From Bifidobacterium scaligerum (GTDB lineage Bacteria; Actinomycetota; Actinomycetes; Actinomycetales; Bifidobacteriaceae), in NCBI RefSeq assembly GCF_002802865.1, contig NZ_PGLQ01000004.1, positions 82,144 through 146,143 on the forward strand: DNA of 64,000 bases, given 5' to 3'. The notes beneath the pieces are model-generated. The model did not search any database. It was not told the origin of the DNA and was given only the letters and a program-made list of their open reading frames with translations. Of this stretch, positions 34,333 through 43,445 are shown one piece after another. Positions within the stretch are counted from its first letter, which is position 1. Each line of letters starts with the position of its first letter. Made by a program: the position numbers and the translations under genes.

Positions 34333-34803
34333 TTACCAGCGGTAATGAGCGAAGGCCTTGTTAGCCTCTGCCATCTTATGAGTATCCTCGCGACGCTTGA
34401 CAGAAGCGCCGAGACCATTGGAGGCGTCCAGGATCTCGTTGGCCAGACGCTCGGCCATGGTCTTCTCACGACGAGCGCGGGAGAAGTCGGTCAGCCAGCG
34501 CAGGGACAGAGTGTTGGCGCGGTTCGGCTTGACCTCGACCGGCACCTGATAGGTGGCGCCACCGACACGGCGGGAACGCACCTCAAGGGACGGACGGATG
34601 TTGTCCAGGGCGCGCTTCAGAACAGCGACCGGCTCCTGGTCGGACTTCTCCTTGACGATATCGAGCGCGGAGTAGACGATGTCCTCAGCGATCGACTTCT
34701 TGCCGTCGAGCAGAATCTTGTTGATGAGCTGCGCCACCACGGTGGAACCGTAGATCGGATCGGGCAGCACGACGTGCTTCTTGGAAGGTCCCTTACGTGA
34801 CAT
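34333..34803 (-). CDS. rpsG: 30S ribosomal protein S7
   Basis: The 156-residue protein is complete, from [20 protein letters not shown] through the conserved [27 protein letters not shown] to KAFAHYRW. It nucleates folding of the 3-prime domain of 16S rRNA. It follows rpsL by 5 bases in the str operon order usual for bacteria. Confidence 0.98.
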   Translation of the reverse strand: MSRKGPSKKHVVLPDPIYGSTVVAQLINKILLDGKKSIAEDIVYSALDIVKEKSDQEPVAVLKRALDNIRPSLEVRSRRVGGATYQVPVEVKPNRANTLSLRWLTDFSRARREKTMAERLANEILDASNGLGASVKRREDTHKMAEANKAFAHYRW

Positions 34804-34808
34804 ATCTC

Positions 34809-35180
34809 TTACTTCGCCTTCTTTGCTCCATACAGGGAACGACCCTGCTTGCGGTCCTTAACACCCTGGGTATCGAGCGCACCACGCACGATGTGGTAAC
34901 GCACACCCGGCAGATCCTTCACACGGCCGCCGCGCACGAGCACGATGGAGTGCTCCTGCAGGTTGTGGCCTTCGCCCGGAATGTAGGCGGTGACTTCGAT
35001 GCCGGAGGACAGGCGCACACGAGCGACCTTACGCAGAGCCGAGTTCGGCTTCTTCGGGGTGGTGGTGTAGACACGGGTGCACACGCCACGACGCAGCGGG
35101 CTGCCCTTCAGGGCCAAAGTCTTGGACTTCTTCGGCTTTGCCTGACGTCCCTTACGGACGAGCTGTTCAATAGTAGGCAA
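34809..35180 (-). CDS. rpsL: 30S ribosomal protein S12
   Basis: The 123-residue decoding-centre protein starts with TTG ([12 protein letters not shown]) preceded by GGAGAATTCAAG. Lysines of the two streptomycin-sensitivity loops are wild type: K in [12 protein letters not shown] and in [13 protein letters not shown]. The gene is first in rpsL-rpsG-fusA-tuf; more than 700 bases without a gene precede it and should carry the promoter and leader. Confidence 0.97.
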   Translation of the reverse strand: MPTIEQLVRKGRQAKPKKSKTLALKGSPLRRGVCTRVYTTTPKKPNSALRKVARVRLSSGIEVTAYIPGEGHNLQEHSIVLVRGGRVKDLPGVRYHIVRGALDTQGVKDRKQGRSLYGAKKAK

Positions 35181-35619
35181 CTTGAATTCTCCGATTCAGT
35201 GATTTCTCTTGGTTTCGTGCGACCGCCGCACTGCGCCCGCACTTCTCACCGAATCGCTTTCAGCACGGTATATCCGCGCTCGACGAATCATAAAAAGCTA
35301 GCCCAGTCCACCGGCCCGATGGCCTCCGCTTCTCCCGTCGATGCATTACTGCATGCGATCAGCGAATCGAAGGATATCCCAACCCGCACGCCTGTTACAT
35401 AAGGCATGCCGTTGGCACACACGAATATCTATATTACGAATTCCCCGGACAACGACGCGCCGGCTTACATCATCGATACGTACTGGCCGCCATCTGGTCG
35501 GGATGGCTGTTGTTCGACACACTCAAGGCCGTTCGGCCAAGTTTACGGTCTCGCAACAGACATTCCAACCAGCCAGCTCCGCGTGGACCGTTGGCATTCC
35601 CCACAATCCCCAGACAGCA

Positions 35620-35655
35620 GGTGCCCCCGAGGAGTCTATGTCACTCGGGGGCACC
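35620..35655. repeat. Strong inverted repeat in the rpsL upstream region
   Basis: Perfect 12-bp arms GGTGCCCCCGAG (35620-35631) and CTCGGGGGCACC (35644-35655) around a 12-base loop. There is no T run on either side. Confidence 0.6.
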
Positions 35656-35796
35656 GCCAAGAGGAGGGAACACCATTACTTAACCAGCTATCGCCTCATA
35701 TATTTTTTGTTGTCTATCTGAGTTTTTGTTCTTGGAAACCTCTTGCGGAATCGGCCTCTTCGCCGCTTCTCTTCAATGTTTTCCGCACCTCCAAGT

Positions 35797-35856
35797 ATAG
35801 CAAAACCGCTCCTGCAAAACGCCCGGTAAGACAATCGGGAGTAAGCAGGAGCGGTT
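35797..35856 (-). terminator. Terminator of the symporter gene
   Basis: On the minus strand AACCGCTCCTGC (35856-35845) and GCAGGAGCGGTT (35815-35804) pair over 12 bp with a 29-base loop and are followed by TTGC and a T-rich tail. Confidence 0.7.
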
Positions 35857-35908
35857 GCGGTCAATCAGCGCGAGGAATGCAGCTTATACGCTGCGGACCG
35901 GCACCGAA

Positions 35909-36971
35909 TCAGGCCTCGGCCTTAGCGGTGGCCTTGTCGGCATCGAAGGCATGCACGGAGTCGGCATCCTTAGCGGATCCCTTCTCGCCATTGTCGGAAT
36001 CCCAATGGATTTCGTGCTTGTCATCGTGGTTACGCCACCAGCTGGAAAGGATGGAGCCGGAGATGTTGTGCCACACGGAGAAGAAGGTGGACGGCACGGC
36101 CGCGAGCGGGTTGGTCGCGAAGGACTGCAGGGCCAAGGTGGCACCCAGAGCGGAGTCCTGCATGCCGACCTCGAAGGTGATGGCCTTCTGCTGAGCGTAA
36201 CGGAAGCCCTTCGGGTAGACCTTGTACATCAGCTTGGAGAAGCCGAAGCCCAGAGCATAACCGGACAGGTTGTGCAGCATAACCACCGGGATGGCCAGCA
36301 GGGAGGCGGCCTGGAACAGCTTCGGGCCGTTGGCGGCAACCACCACGCCGATGATCAGGAGGATGGCGACCTGAGAGACGATCGGCAGGGCCACGGTGAC
36401 CTTCTCTATCTTCTTGCCGAAGATCATATGGCAGATCACACCAAGGGCGATCGGGAAGAGCACCACCTTGACGGCGTTGAGGAACAGGGACTCGACCGGC
36501 ACGGACACGTACTGGGAAGCCAGCAGCTGCATCAGCAGCGGGATCATGAACGGTGCGCACAGGGTGGAGAGGATGCCGATGGAGACGTCCAGGGCTACGT
36601 CACCGCGGGACAGGTAGCTCATCACGTTGGAGGAGGTGCCGGACGGGCAGCAGCCCACGAGGATCACGCCCACAGCCAGCGGGCCGTCAAGACGGAAGAT
36701 CCAGCACAGCAGCACGGCGATAAGCGGCATGATGATGAAGTGGGCGACGGTACCGACGATAACCATCAGCGGCTGGGTGAGGATGCGCTTGAAGTCATCG
36801 AGGCTCAGCGTCAGGCCCATGCCGAAGAGCACGATGCCCAGCATGTAGCCGGTGTACGGCTTGCCCCCACAGGCTCGCCTGCGGCACGAAGTAGTTGAAG
36901 ACGGCCCAGACGATGACGATGACCGTGAACCATTTGGTCAGCCAGTCAGCAAAAGCCTTAACCTTTTCCAT
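35909..36971 (-). pseudogene. Bile acid:sodium symporter (BASS) family gene with frameshift
   Basis: Two reading frames form one BASS-family permease of about 353 residues with 9-10 segments. The N-terminal part (from ATG 36971) reads MEKVKAFADWLTKWFTVIVI and ends in ASLWG. The second part starts GKPYTGYMLGIVLFGMGLTLSLDDF and runs to the end, with the family's GCCPSGTSSNVMSYLSRGD intact (about residue 110). They join if one base is removed from the five-G tract at 36865-36869 (CCCCC on the plus strand). The region 36971-35909 is 1063 bases, one more than a whole number of codons. A start within the second frame (ATG 36844) would lose the first helix. B. longum has a characterised cholate transporter of this family; function here is lost if the extra base is real. 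Confidence 0.8.
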
Positions 36972-37266
36972 TGGTGTTTCTCTCTCTGGTAATGGAATAC
37001 AACATCGCATGAAGTTATGCTCATCCAACTTGACACGAAACATTCTGCTCACATTGTGAACGAACTCTTACTGGCAACCGATCATTTTTAGGTATTCCTA
37101 CAATGAAGGCGACGCCACGTTGTGACATTCGATCAACGGGCCACCGAATCGCACCCGACAATTGCACCCGCCGCCCAACGCATTCGCGACACGCCGAGAT
37201 GCGCAATGACGCAAAGTTGTGTATAGTCTTCATCTGTTGTCTTCCAGTCCACTGGAAAACATGCAT
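36972..37266. other. Intergenic region before tRNA-His
   Basis: No gene is seen. The part nearest the tRNA has an extended -10-like TGTGTATAGT at 37218-37227 and a perfect palindrome TTCCAGTCCACTGGAA at 37242-37257 that lies between promoter and tRNA. Confidence 0.5.
37242..37257. promoter_or_regulatory. Palindrome upstream of tRNA-His
   Basis: TTCCAGT-CC-ACTGGAA, perfect arms of seven bases, ending 10 bases before the mature tRNA. It may be a processing hairpin in the precursor or a protein site. Confidence 0.4.
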
Positions 37267-37267
37267 G

Positions 37268-37343
37268 GTGGCCATAGCTCAGTTGGTAGAGCATCTGATT
37301 GTGGTTCAGAAGGTCGCGCGTTCGAGCCGCGTTGGCCACCCCA
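37268..37343 (+). tRNA. tRNA-His (GTG)
   Basis: The acceptor stem pairs GTGGCCA with TGGCCAC, the anticodon arm TCTGA-TTGTGGT-TCAGA exposes GTG, and the T arm contains GTTCGAG. CCA is encoded (37341-37343). G at 37267 opposite C73 is the G-1 residue that identifies histidine tRNA. A terminator follows directly. Confidence 0.97.
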
Positions 37344-37346
37344 GTA

Positions 37347-37375
37347 CCCCTCCGAGGAATCGGAGGGGTTTTTAG
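37347..37375 (+). terminator. Terminator of tRNA-His
   Basis: CCCCTCCGA (37347-37355) and TCGGAGGGG (37360-37368) form a 9-bp stem with a GGAA loop followed by TTTTT. Confidence 0.93.
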
Positions 37376-37460
37376 TTTTCCTGTTGCAAACCGTTGCAAA
37401 CTACAGCGTTGTAGACTCGGGGCTATTGCTTCATGAGGCCCGAAAAAAGAAGGATTCGCA

Positions 37461-38486
37461 ATGTTGTCTTTTGAAAACGACTATTCCCGCGCCGCTCACC
37501 CAGCTGTGCTTGACGCCGTGGCGCGCGCCAATGAGCACCTCTATTCCGGCTACGGCTCGGATGAGCTGACCGCTCAGGCCAAGTACAAAATCCGCGAAGC
37601 CTGCGATCTGCCGAATGCCGACGTCTGGTTCCTGGTGGGCGGCACACAGACCAATCAAGTGGTTATCGACACGGTCACACCGGCATACGCGGGTGTGGTG
37701 GCGGTCGAATCCGGACATCCGAACGTGCATGAGGCCGGCGCCATCGAATTCAGCGGGCATAAGGTGCTCACGCTTCCCCATCACAACGGCAAGATGGATG
37801 CGGCCGAACTCAACGAATTCTGCAAGACCTTCTATGCGGACGGCAATTACGAGCACATGGTCTTCCCCGGCTGCGTCTATGTTTCGCAAAGCACCGAATA
37901 CGGCACCTTGTATTCCAAGGCCGAGCTGGAAGCACTTGCCGATGTGGCTCATCGATACGACATGCCGCTCTTCGTGGACGGCGCGCGCCTCGGCTATGCG
38001 CTGACGGCGACCGGCGGCGACTTGACGCTGCCCGACTTGGCCCGTATCGCCGACGTGTTCTACATCGGAGGCACCAAAGTCGGCGCGCTTTTCGGCGAGG
38101 CCGTAGTCTTCACCAAGAACAACACACCGAAACATTTCCTGACACGAATCAAACAGCACGGCGCATTATTGGCCAAAGGCTTCGTGCTGGGCGCACAATT
38201 CGACGCACTGTTTACCGATGGCCTCTATTTCAAGATTGCCCGCAATGCCAATGTTGCCGCCGATCGTATTCGCGAAGCGCTCAAGGCCAAGGGCTACCGG
38301 CTCACGTTCGAGGCCCCGACCAATCAGATTTTCGTGACGCTCGATCAGCCGACCATCGACCGTCTGGCGCAGCATGTGAAACTTGGCTTCACGGAAAAAG
38401 CCGATGACGCCCATACCGTGATGCGTATCTGCACCAGCTGGGCCACCACCGACGAGGAAGTCGATCAGCTTATCCAACTGCTGTAA
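37461..38486 (+). CDS. ltaE: Low-specificity L-threonine aldolase
   Basis: This 341-residue PLP enzyme cleaves threonine and allo-threonine to glycine and acetaldehyde. The fold-type I plan is visible: NDYSRAAHPAVLDAV, GGTQTNQVVIDTV, HPNVHEAGAIEF, LFVDGARLGYAL, and the PLP-lysine in FYIGGTKVGALFGEA (about residue 200). GAAGGATT precedes the ATG by 6 bases. It is transcribed alone after tRNA-His. A beta-eliminating aromatic amino acid lyase-like role is possible for the family but less likely. Confidence 0.92.
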   Translation: MLSFENDYSRAAHPAVLDAVARANEHLYSGYGSDELTAQAKYKIREACDLPNADVWFLVGGTQTNQVVIDTVTPAYAGVVAVESGHPNVHEAGAIEFSGHKVLTLPHHNGKMDAAELNEFCKTFYADGNYEHMVFPGCVYVSQSTEYGTLYSKAELEALADVAHRYDMPLFVDGARLGYALTATGGDLTLPDLARIADVFYIGGTKVGALFGEAVVFTKNNTPKHFLTRIKQHGALLAKGFVLGAQFDALFTDGLYFKIARNANVAADRIREALKAKGYRLTFEAPTNQIFVTLDQPTIDRLAQHVKLGFTEKADDAHTVMRICTSWATTDEEVDQLIQLL

Positions 38487-38542
38487 GTCGGCATACGGCG
38501 AACCACAACCAGCACGACCATTCAGCGCTCAATCGCGTGAGG

Positions 38543-39703
38543 CTATCCCTCGATGGCCTCACGCTCCATATCCACAAATTTATGGACCGAGGCCTCCACG
38601 GAATAATGTTCCTTGGTGCTCTCGGCATACTTGGCGCTCCACTCGGCTCGTTCTCGCGGATGTGCGATCCACCAATCGATGCGACGAGCCAGCAACGCCA
38701 CATCCCGTACAGGAAACAGCGATTCGTCCAGCAAAGCGAACTGGCTGGCAGCAGAGAGCTCCGATGCGGCGATAACAGGCACCAAACCACAGGCCATCGC
38801 TTCGATCACACTTACCGATTCGATGTCCGCAATGGAGCAATGTACGAACAAGTCGCCCGACCTTAACAAACTCGGCATTTCAGCATGTCGATGAAAACCG
38901 ATTTCCGCTTTGCGCGCCAACAGCCTGCCGGCACGGAACCTGAGGTAATGGCGTAATGGTCCGGTACCGGCAATCACCAGCTGGATATCCTCCGCATGAC
39001 GAGACATGGCAATCGCCTTGATCAGCGTGATCTGATCCTTCTCATGCGCCAGACGTCCCGATGCGATGATGCGGAACGGCACCGGCGATGCGGCTTTCGG
39101 GTCCGGAAGCTCGCCCGGTTGATATTCCGGAGAATATCCGTTGGAAATCACATGCAGTGTCGCCTGATATCCATGCGAACGCAATAGACTCGCCGTCATC
39201 TCGGTAGGTACATGGATATGGTCGACACGCTTATACAGCCAGTGCTTGAACAGCCAGTACAAAAAGGTTGAGATACCCGGAATATGACGCAATGGTCCCG
39301 CGGAATACAATACATTCTCCGGCTGCAGATGGAAGCCGGCAGTCACCGGGATACCCATCTGGCGGGCGACTTTAGCCGCATGACGGCCGAATTTGAACGG
39401 CATGTAAATATGCACCACATCCACGCCTTGGAATGCGGTACGGAAAAGCGTGTCACTCGGCTGGGCAAACTGCATAAGTTGTTTGGCCGCCACCCAGGAG
39501 ACCAGCGGCACCTTGTTCACACGCGCCGGATATTCAGGGGCGCCGATGCCCACCAAACGCACGTGATGCCCCTGCCGCTCCAACTCGGTTGCCCATTGCA
39601 GCGCCGAATTGGAAGTGCCATTCCCCTGATTGCCCACCGTATCCACTACCAAGGCGATAGTCAGCGGCCTATCGAGGCTTTCCTCGCTCCCGTTTTCACG
39701 CAT
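38543..39703 (-). CDS. Glycosyltransferase family 4
   Basis: This 386-residue GT-B enzyme has the GT4 pattern. The N-terminal domain starts IALVVDTVGNQGNGTSNSALQWATELERQGH, the donor-binding loop is IIASGRLAHEKDQITLIKAI, and the EX7E motif is in DIESVSVIEAMACGLVPV. Such enzymes move a sugar from a nucleotide sugar to a lipid or polysaccharide acceptor, commonly for glycolipids in bifidobacteria. No signal peptide; membrane-associated at the cytoplasmic face is typical. Flanked by unrelated genes on the opposite strands, so likely transcribed alone. Confidence 0.88.
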   Translation of the reverse strand: MRENGSEESLDRPLTIALVVDTVGNQGNGTSNSALQWATELERQGHHVRLVGIGAPEYPARVNKVPLVSWVAAKQLMQFAQPSDTLFRTAFQGVDVVHIYMPFKFGRHAAKVARQMGIPVTAGFHLQPENVLYSAGPLRHIPGISTFLYWLFKHWLYKRVDHIHVPTEMTASLLRSHGYQATLHVISNGYSPEYQPGELPDPKAASPVPFRIIASGRLAHEKDQITLIKAIAMSRHAEDIQLVIAGTGPLRHYLRFRAGRLLARKAEIGFHRHAEMPSLLRSGDLFVHCSIADIESVSVIEAMACGLVPVIAASELSAASQFALLDESLFPVRDVALLARRIDWWIAHPRERAEWSAKYAESTKEHYSVEASVHKFVDMEREAIEG

Positions 39704-39825
39704 TGCCTCATCTTAGGTCACGTCCATACACCAGGTGGCATATGGCGCAGGCAAACGTCCGACTCCCCCGAGAAAACAGTGTGGCGCGATACGCAATGCC
39801 CAATTATTGCCTAGTGATGCGTGAT

Positions 39826-39849
39826 GCCCAATTTGTTTGCCCATTGGGC
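39826..39849 (-). terminator. Weak terminator-like repeat after the aminotransferase
   Basis: GCCCAAT (39826-39832) and ATTGGGC (39843-39849) form a 7-bp stem just past the aminotransferase stop. On the minus strand no clear T run follows. Confidence 0.4.
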
Positions 39850-39857
39850 TAACGCCT

Positions 39858-41042
39858 TCAGTGGCCCAGCGCGCCGCGAATCCGTAAAACAGCCTTATAT
39901 AGCTCGGTAGTTTGCTTGAGCAAGCTGATACGCACCCAGTGCTCCCCCACCGCGCCGAAACAAGAACCGGGTATCAGCGCGACACCGGCAGTATCGAGCA
40001 GCCAATCAACAAAGTCGGCCGACGTGCCAGCGCCATTGGGCACGCGTGCCCAAGCAAATAATCCGCCATACGACTGATTGACTTCCAACCCACTGCCACG
40101 CAAACCGTCGCGCACGATTTCAAAACGATGCTGATACCGCGCCGCCAGCTCCGCTACCGTGGACTGGTCGGAGTTCAAGGCCACTGCACCAGCCTGTTGA
40201 ATCACGCTGGAGGCCAGCACTGCGGTCTGCCGATGGACAGCCTTGACCGCGGCTAGTAGGTCAGCGTTACCGGCGATAAATCCACCTCGCCAGCCGGCAA
40301 CCATATACATTTTGGAAAGCGATCCCAGCTCCAATGCCACCTCAAGGGCACCCGGGGTTTCCAGCAAACTCAGCGAGCGCGCACCATTGAACTCCAGCCC
40401 GGCATAGGCAAAATCGTTGAGTACCGCAAAATTGTACTGTTTGGCAAGACGCACGGCAGTCGCATACAGTTCCGGCGTGGCCGCCGCACCGGTGGGATTG
40501 TTCGGGTAATTGAGAATCAGTAGCTTGGCTCGCGTCCACAATGCCGGGTCCACTGCTTCTAAATCGGGGAGAAAGCCATGCGCCTCACTGGCGGGAATCG
40601 TTTCGAATCGGCCGCCTGCCACCGCTGTGGAACCTTCATACTGCGGATAGTATGGGTTCACTGCCACCACCGTGTCGCCAGGGTCAATCAACGCTTGAAT
40701 CACAGTGGCGATGCCTACCGATGAACCGGAGGTGGCGAGCAGTTCGGTGGCGGGGTTCACGCAAACTCCATGCTCACGCTTATACCAACCGGCAATGGCG
40801 TCAAGATATTGCGGCAGCCCGTCAAATGGCGGGTAACGAAATTCGGATGGGTCATGCGCCGCAGCGGCAAGCGCATCTTGGACAAATATTGGCGGCTGTC
40901 CGTCTGGGTTGCCTTTGCTGATATCGATGACGTCACGCCCTTGAGCAATTGCGATCGCAACTCGCGCATCCGCCTCGGCGAAGGGATTGCCCGGCAGATG
41001 TGCCGATCGCTTGGAAATCAGTGCCTCATATTGCACTGGCAT
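39858..41042 (-). CDS. Class I/II PLP-dependent aminotransferase
   Basis: This 394-residue enzyme has the class I/II aminotransferase plan. KGNPDGQPPIFVQDAL is the N-terminal DxxxGxP-like element, NYPNNPTGAAATPE the cofactor-ring region, and SLSKMYMVAGWRGGFIAG carries the PLP-lysine (about residue 233). SxSxK, then R for the substrate carboxylate, are intact. The start ATG at 41042 is supported by GGAGGAGA; a longer frame from 41135 has no site. Probably a general amino-acid aminotransferase, with LL-diaminopimelate or aspartate aminotransferase as alternatives. It diverges from purT. Confidence 0.9.
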   Translation of the reverse strand: MPVQYEALISKRSAHLPGNPFAEADARVAIAIAQGRDVIDISKGNPDGQPPIFVQDALAAAAHDPSEFRYPPFDGLPQYLDAIAGWYKREHGVCVNPATELLATSGSSVGIATVIQALIDPGDTVVAVNPYYPQYEGSTAVAGGRFETIPASEAHGFLPDLEAVDPALWTRAKLLILNYPNNPTGAAATPELYATAVRLAKQYNFAVLNDFAYAGLEFNGARSLSLLETPGALEVALELGSLSKMYMVAGWRGGFIAGNADLLAAVKAVHRQTAVLASSVIQQAGAVALNSDQSTVAELAARYQHRFEIVRDGLRGSGLEVNQSYGGLFAWARVPNGAGTSADFVDWLLDTAGVALIPGSCFGAVGEHWVRISLLKQTTELYKAVLRIRGALGH

Positions 41043-41253
41043 ATCCAATCTCCTCCGTTCATTCGCCTGCAAGGCCCCAATGAATGACCTTGCAAGCGAT
41101 TCCCCTTCAAACGTTGGCCCGACCGCGCTGAACAATCGGCCGGTAATTGATACCGTACGACGTCATCCAAGCCCATGCGGCGGCGTGTCTATATGCAGTA
41201 TTTATGGCAGGTTACAGACGGCAAAATTCGTGCGGCATGGCAGAATGTGAGGT

Positions 41254-42549
41254 ATGACTGAGACTCAAGTGAACACTGTTGCGAACTCCTCCGATTCCTG
41301 CACAACCCACCGTCCACTCGGCACTCCGCTCGGCAAGCATCCGACCCGCGTACTGTTCCTGGGCTCTGGCGAGCTGGGCAAGGAAGTGACCATCGAACTG
41401 ATGCGATTGGGCGCTTGGGTGTGTGCAGCGGATTCCTATGCCGGCGCCCCGGCCCAGCAAGTGGCACATGAGTATCGCGTGCTGGATATGGCGAATGCCG
41501 TCGAGTTGCAGGCATTGTTCAACGAGGTGAAGCCGGACATCATCGTGCCTGAAGTGGAGGCCATCGCCACGGATGTGCTGGCTGGAGCGGCTGCGGCCGG
41601 CGCTCAGGTGGTGCCGAGCGCCGAGATTGCGGCGATCTGTATGGATCGAGAGCGTCTGCGTGTGCTGGCTCACGAAGAGCTTGGTTTGCCGACCACGCCG
41701 TATCGTTTCGCCGGTTCGCTGGAAGAGCTGCGCGAAGGCACCGCCACGGTCGGGTATCCGTGTGTGGTCAAGCCGGTGATGAGCTCCTCAGGTCACGGTC
41801 AGTCCGTAGTACGTTCGGCTGATGCGATCGATGCCGCATGGACCGAAGCCCAGGAAGGCCGCCGTGCCGCCGATGAGGGTGACGTATCCCGTGTGATCGT
41901 GGAGGCTTTGGCTCCACTGGATCGTGAGTTGACGGTGCTGACGGTGAGCTCCTCGGCCGGTATCGTGACCTGCGCGCCGATCGGCCAGCGTCAAGAATCC
42001 GGCGATTACCGCGAGTCCTGGCAGCCGGCTGCCGAACCGGCTGGCGAAGCCGAGCGTGCGCAAGAAATCGCACGAACCGCAGTCGAGGGCCTGGTGGCTC
42101 GCGCCCGCAAAGCCGGAGAAACCGGTTGGGGTGTGTTCGGTGTGGAGCTGTTCGTTTTGAACGATGGCTCGATCCTGTTCAACGAAGTCTCCCCTCGCCC
42201 GCATGACACCGGCATGGTGACGATGGCTTCCCAGCGTTTGAGCGAGTTCGCTCTGCATGCGCGTGCGATTTTAGGGTTGCCGATTACGGCTGAGCATGTG
42301 GCGTTGAGTCTGCCTGCTGGCACCGTGGCCGCCAGCCATGCCATTGTAGTGGGCGGCGATGGCGAGGCCGAATTCACCAATGCGGCTGAGGCGTTGGCCG
42401 AGCCCGGCACCGATCTGCGTATCTTCGCCAAGCCTGAAGTGCATGGCCACCGGCGCATGGCTGTGGCGCTCGCCATTGGCACCGGTGAAGCCGATGCGCG
42501 AGCCAAGGCGGGACAAGTCGCCGACACATTGAAGATCGACGTCAGATAA
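41254..42549 (+). CDS. purT: Formate-dependent phosphoribosylglycinamide formyltransferase
   Basis: This 431-residue ATP-grasp enzyme catalyses GAR + formate + ATP to FGAR, step 3 of purine synthesis without folate. Visible are the N-terminal LFLGSGELGKEVTIELMRLG, the ATP-grasp KPVMSSSGHGQSVV, and EVSPRPHDTGMVTMASQ with metal and substrate ligands. The first 15-20 residues are a non-conserved extension. The start is uncertain within a few codons: only a close GAGG precedes ATG 41254. It begins the first purine block and is followed by purC after 75 bases. Confidence 0.95.
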   Translation: MTETQVNTVANSSDSCTTHRPLGTPLGKHPTRVLFLGSGELGKEVTIELMRLGAWVCAADSYAGAPAQQVAHEYRVLDMANAVELQALFNEVKPDIIVPEVEAIATDVLAGAAAAGAQVVPSAEIAAICMDRERLRVLAHEELGLPTTPYRFAGSLEELREGTATVGYPCVVKPVMSSSGHGQSVVRSADAIDAAWTEAQEGRRAADEGDVSRVIVEALAPLDRELTVLTVSSSAGIVTCAPIGQRQESGDYRESWQPAAEPAGEAERAQEIARTAVEGLVARARKAGETGWGVFGVELFVLNDGSILFNEVSPRPHDTGMVTMASQRLSEFALHARAILGLPITAEHVALSLPAGTVAASHAIVVGGDGEAEFTNAAEALAEPGTDLRIFAKPEVHGHRRMAVALAIGTGEADARAKAGQVADTLKIDVR

Positions 42550-42624
42550 CCCATGGGGTGTCAGCTATCGTTGATACCCTTTTACCGTTAGTTCACCCAG
42601 AATTCCACTCCTGAAAGGCGAGTT

Positions 42625-43374
42625 ATGGAGAAGCTGGAAAAGCTCTACGAGGGCAAGGCCAAGCAACTGTATGCAACCGACGATCCCGACATCCTGTGGG
42701 TCGAATACAAGAACACCGCCACCGCCGGAGACGGCGAGAAAAAAGAGGACTTTACCGGCAAGGGCCGTCTGAACAACCTCATCACCACCATCATCTTCGA
42801 CCTGCTCAAGGCTCGCGGTATCGAGAGCCACCTCGTCAAGCGTGTGAACGACACCGCCCAGCTGGTGCGCAAGATGGATATGTTCCCGCTGGAGATTGTG
42901 CTGCGCAACACCGCCGCCGGCCACTTCTGCTCGCGCCTCGGCGTGGAGGAAGGTCTGCCGCTCAAGGAGCCGGTGCTCGAATACTTCCTGAAGAACGATG
43001 ATCTGCACGATCCGTTCGTCAACGACGATGATCTGGTTGCCTTGGGTGTATGCACCCGCGAAGATCTCGCCGAGATCGCCCCGTTGGCTCGCAAGATCAA
43101 CGAAGCGTTGATCGACATCTTCGCCAAGATCGATGTCAAGCTCGTGGACTTCAAGATCGAAATGGGCCGTGCCTCCGATGGCACGCTGCTGCTGGCTGAT
43201 GAAATCACCCCGGACTCCTGCCGTCTGTGGGATCAGCGCGATCATTCCGGCAAGGTGGAGCATCTGGATAAGGATCTGTTCCGCCGCGGCCTGGGATCGA
43301 TCATCCCGGCCTATGAGGAAATCGAAAGCCGCTTGGCCGAACTGGCCAAGTCCGAAGGCATCGAAGTCGCCTGA
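42625..43374 (+). CDS. purC: SAICAR synthase
   Basis: The 249-residue enzyme condenses CAIR with aspartate. The typical [23 protein letters not shown] opening, [19 protein letters not shown] and [31 protein letters not shown] are intact. GAAAGGCGAG precedes the ATG. A hairpin (43383-43412) separates it from purL 71 bases downstream, which may allow purL-specific control. Confidence 0.97.
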   Translation: MEKLEKLYEGKAKQLYATDDPDILWVEYKNTATAGDGEKKEDFTGKGRLNNLITTIIFDLLKARGIESHLVKRVNDTAQLVRKMDMFPLEIVLRNTAAGHFCSRLGVEEGLPLKEPVLEYFLKNDDLHDPFVNDDDLVALGVCTREDLAEIAPLARKINEALIDIFAKIDVKLVDFKIEMGRASDGTLLLADEITPDSCRLWDQRDHSGKVEHLDKDLFRRGLGSIIPAYEEIESRLAELAKSEGIEVA

Positions 43375-43382
43375 TTCATGTA

Positions 43383-43420
43383 TTTGGCTCCCCTCTTGAG
43401 AAGGGAGCCAAATTGTCTTT
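43383..43420 (+). terminator. Intercistronic hairpin purC-purL
   Basis: TTTGGCTCCC (43383-43392) pairs with GGGAGCCAAA (43403-43412), followed by TTGTCTTTTT. It has the form of an intrinsic terminator placed inside a purine operon, so partial termination or attenuation is likely. Confidence 0.7.
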
Positions 43421-43445
43421 TTACGATTGTTAGGAAAGGATTTCC

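Larger units (their letters stand above)
35181..35908. other. Gene-free region upstream of rpsL
   Basis: No credible gene is found in 728 bases on either strand. The part next to rpsL should hold its promoter and leader. A perfect GGTGCCCCCGAG/CTCGGGGGCACC hairpin lies at 35620-35655 and a terminator for the upstream symporter gene at 35804-35856. The span between about 35400 and 35600 shows nothing recognisable. Confidence 0.6.

Noticed and set aside
30848..34345. An 1165-codon open frame on the plus strand across tuf and fusA
   Set aside because: The opposite strand encodes EF-Tu and EF-G with complete motifs. The long opposite frame reflects codon bias of highly expressed genes.
35406..36194. 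A 262-codon plus-strand frame upstream of and across the symporter gene end
   Set aside because: It has no ribosome site or recognisable motif and its last third is complementary to the symporter gene.
36865..36869. Programmed frameshifting in the symporter gene
   Set aside because: The tract GGGGG would need a +1 shift with no typical shift signal such as a slow or stop codon, so mutation or sequencing error is simpler.
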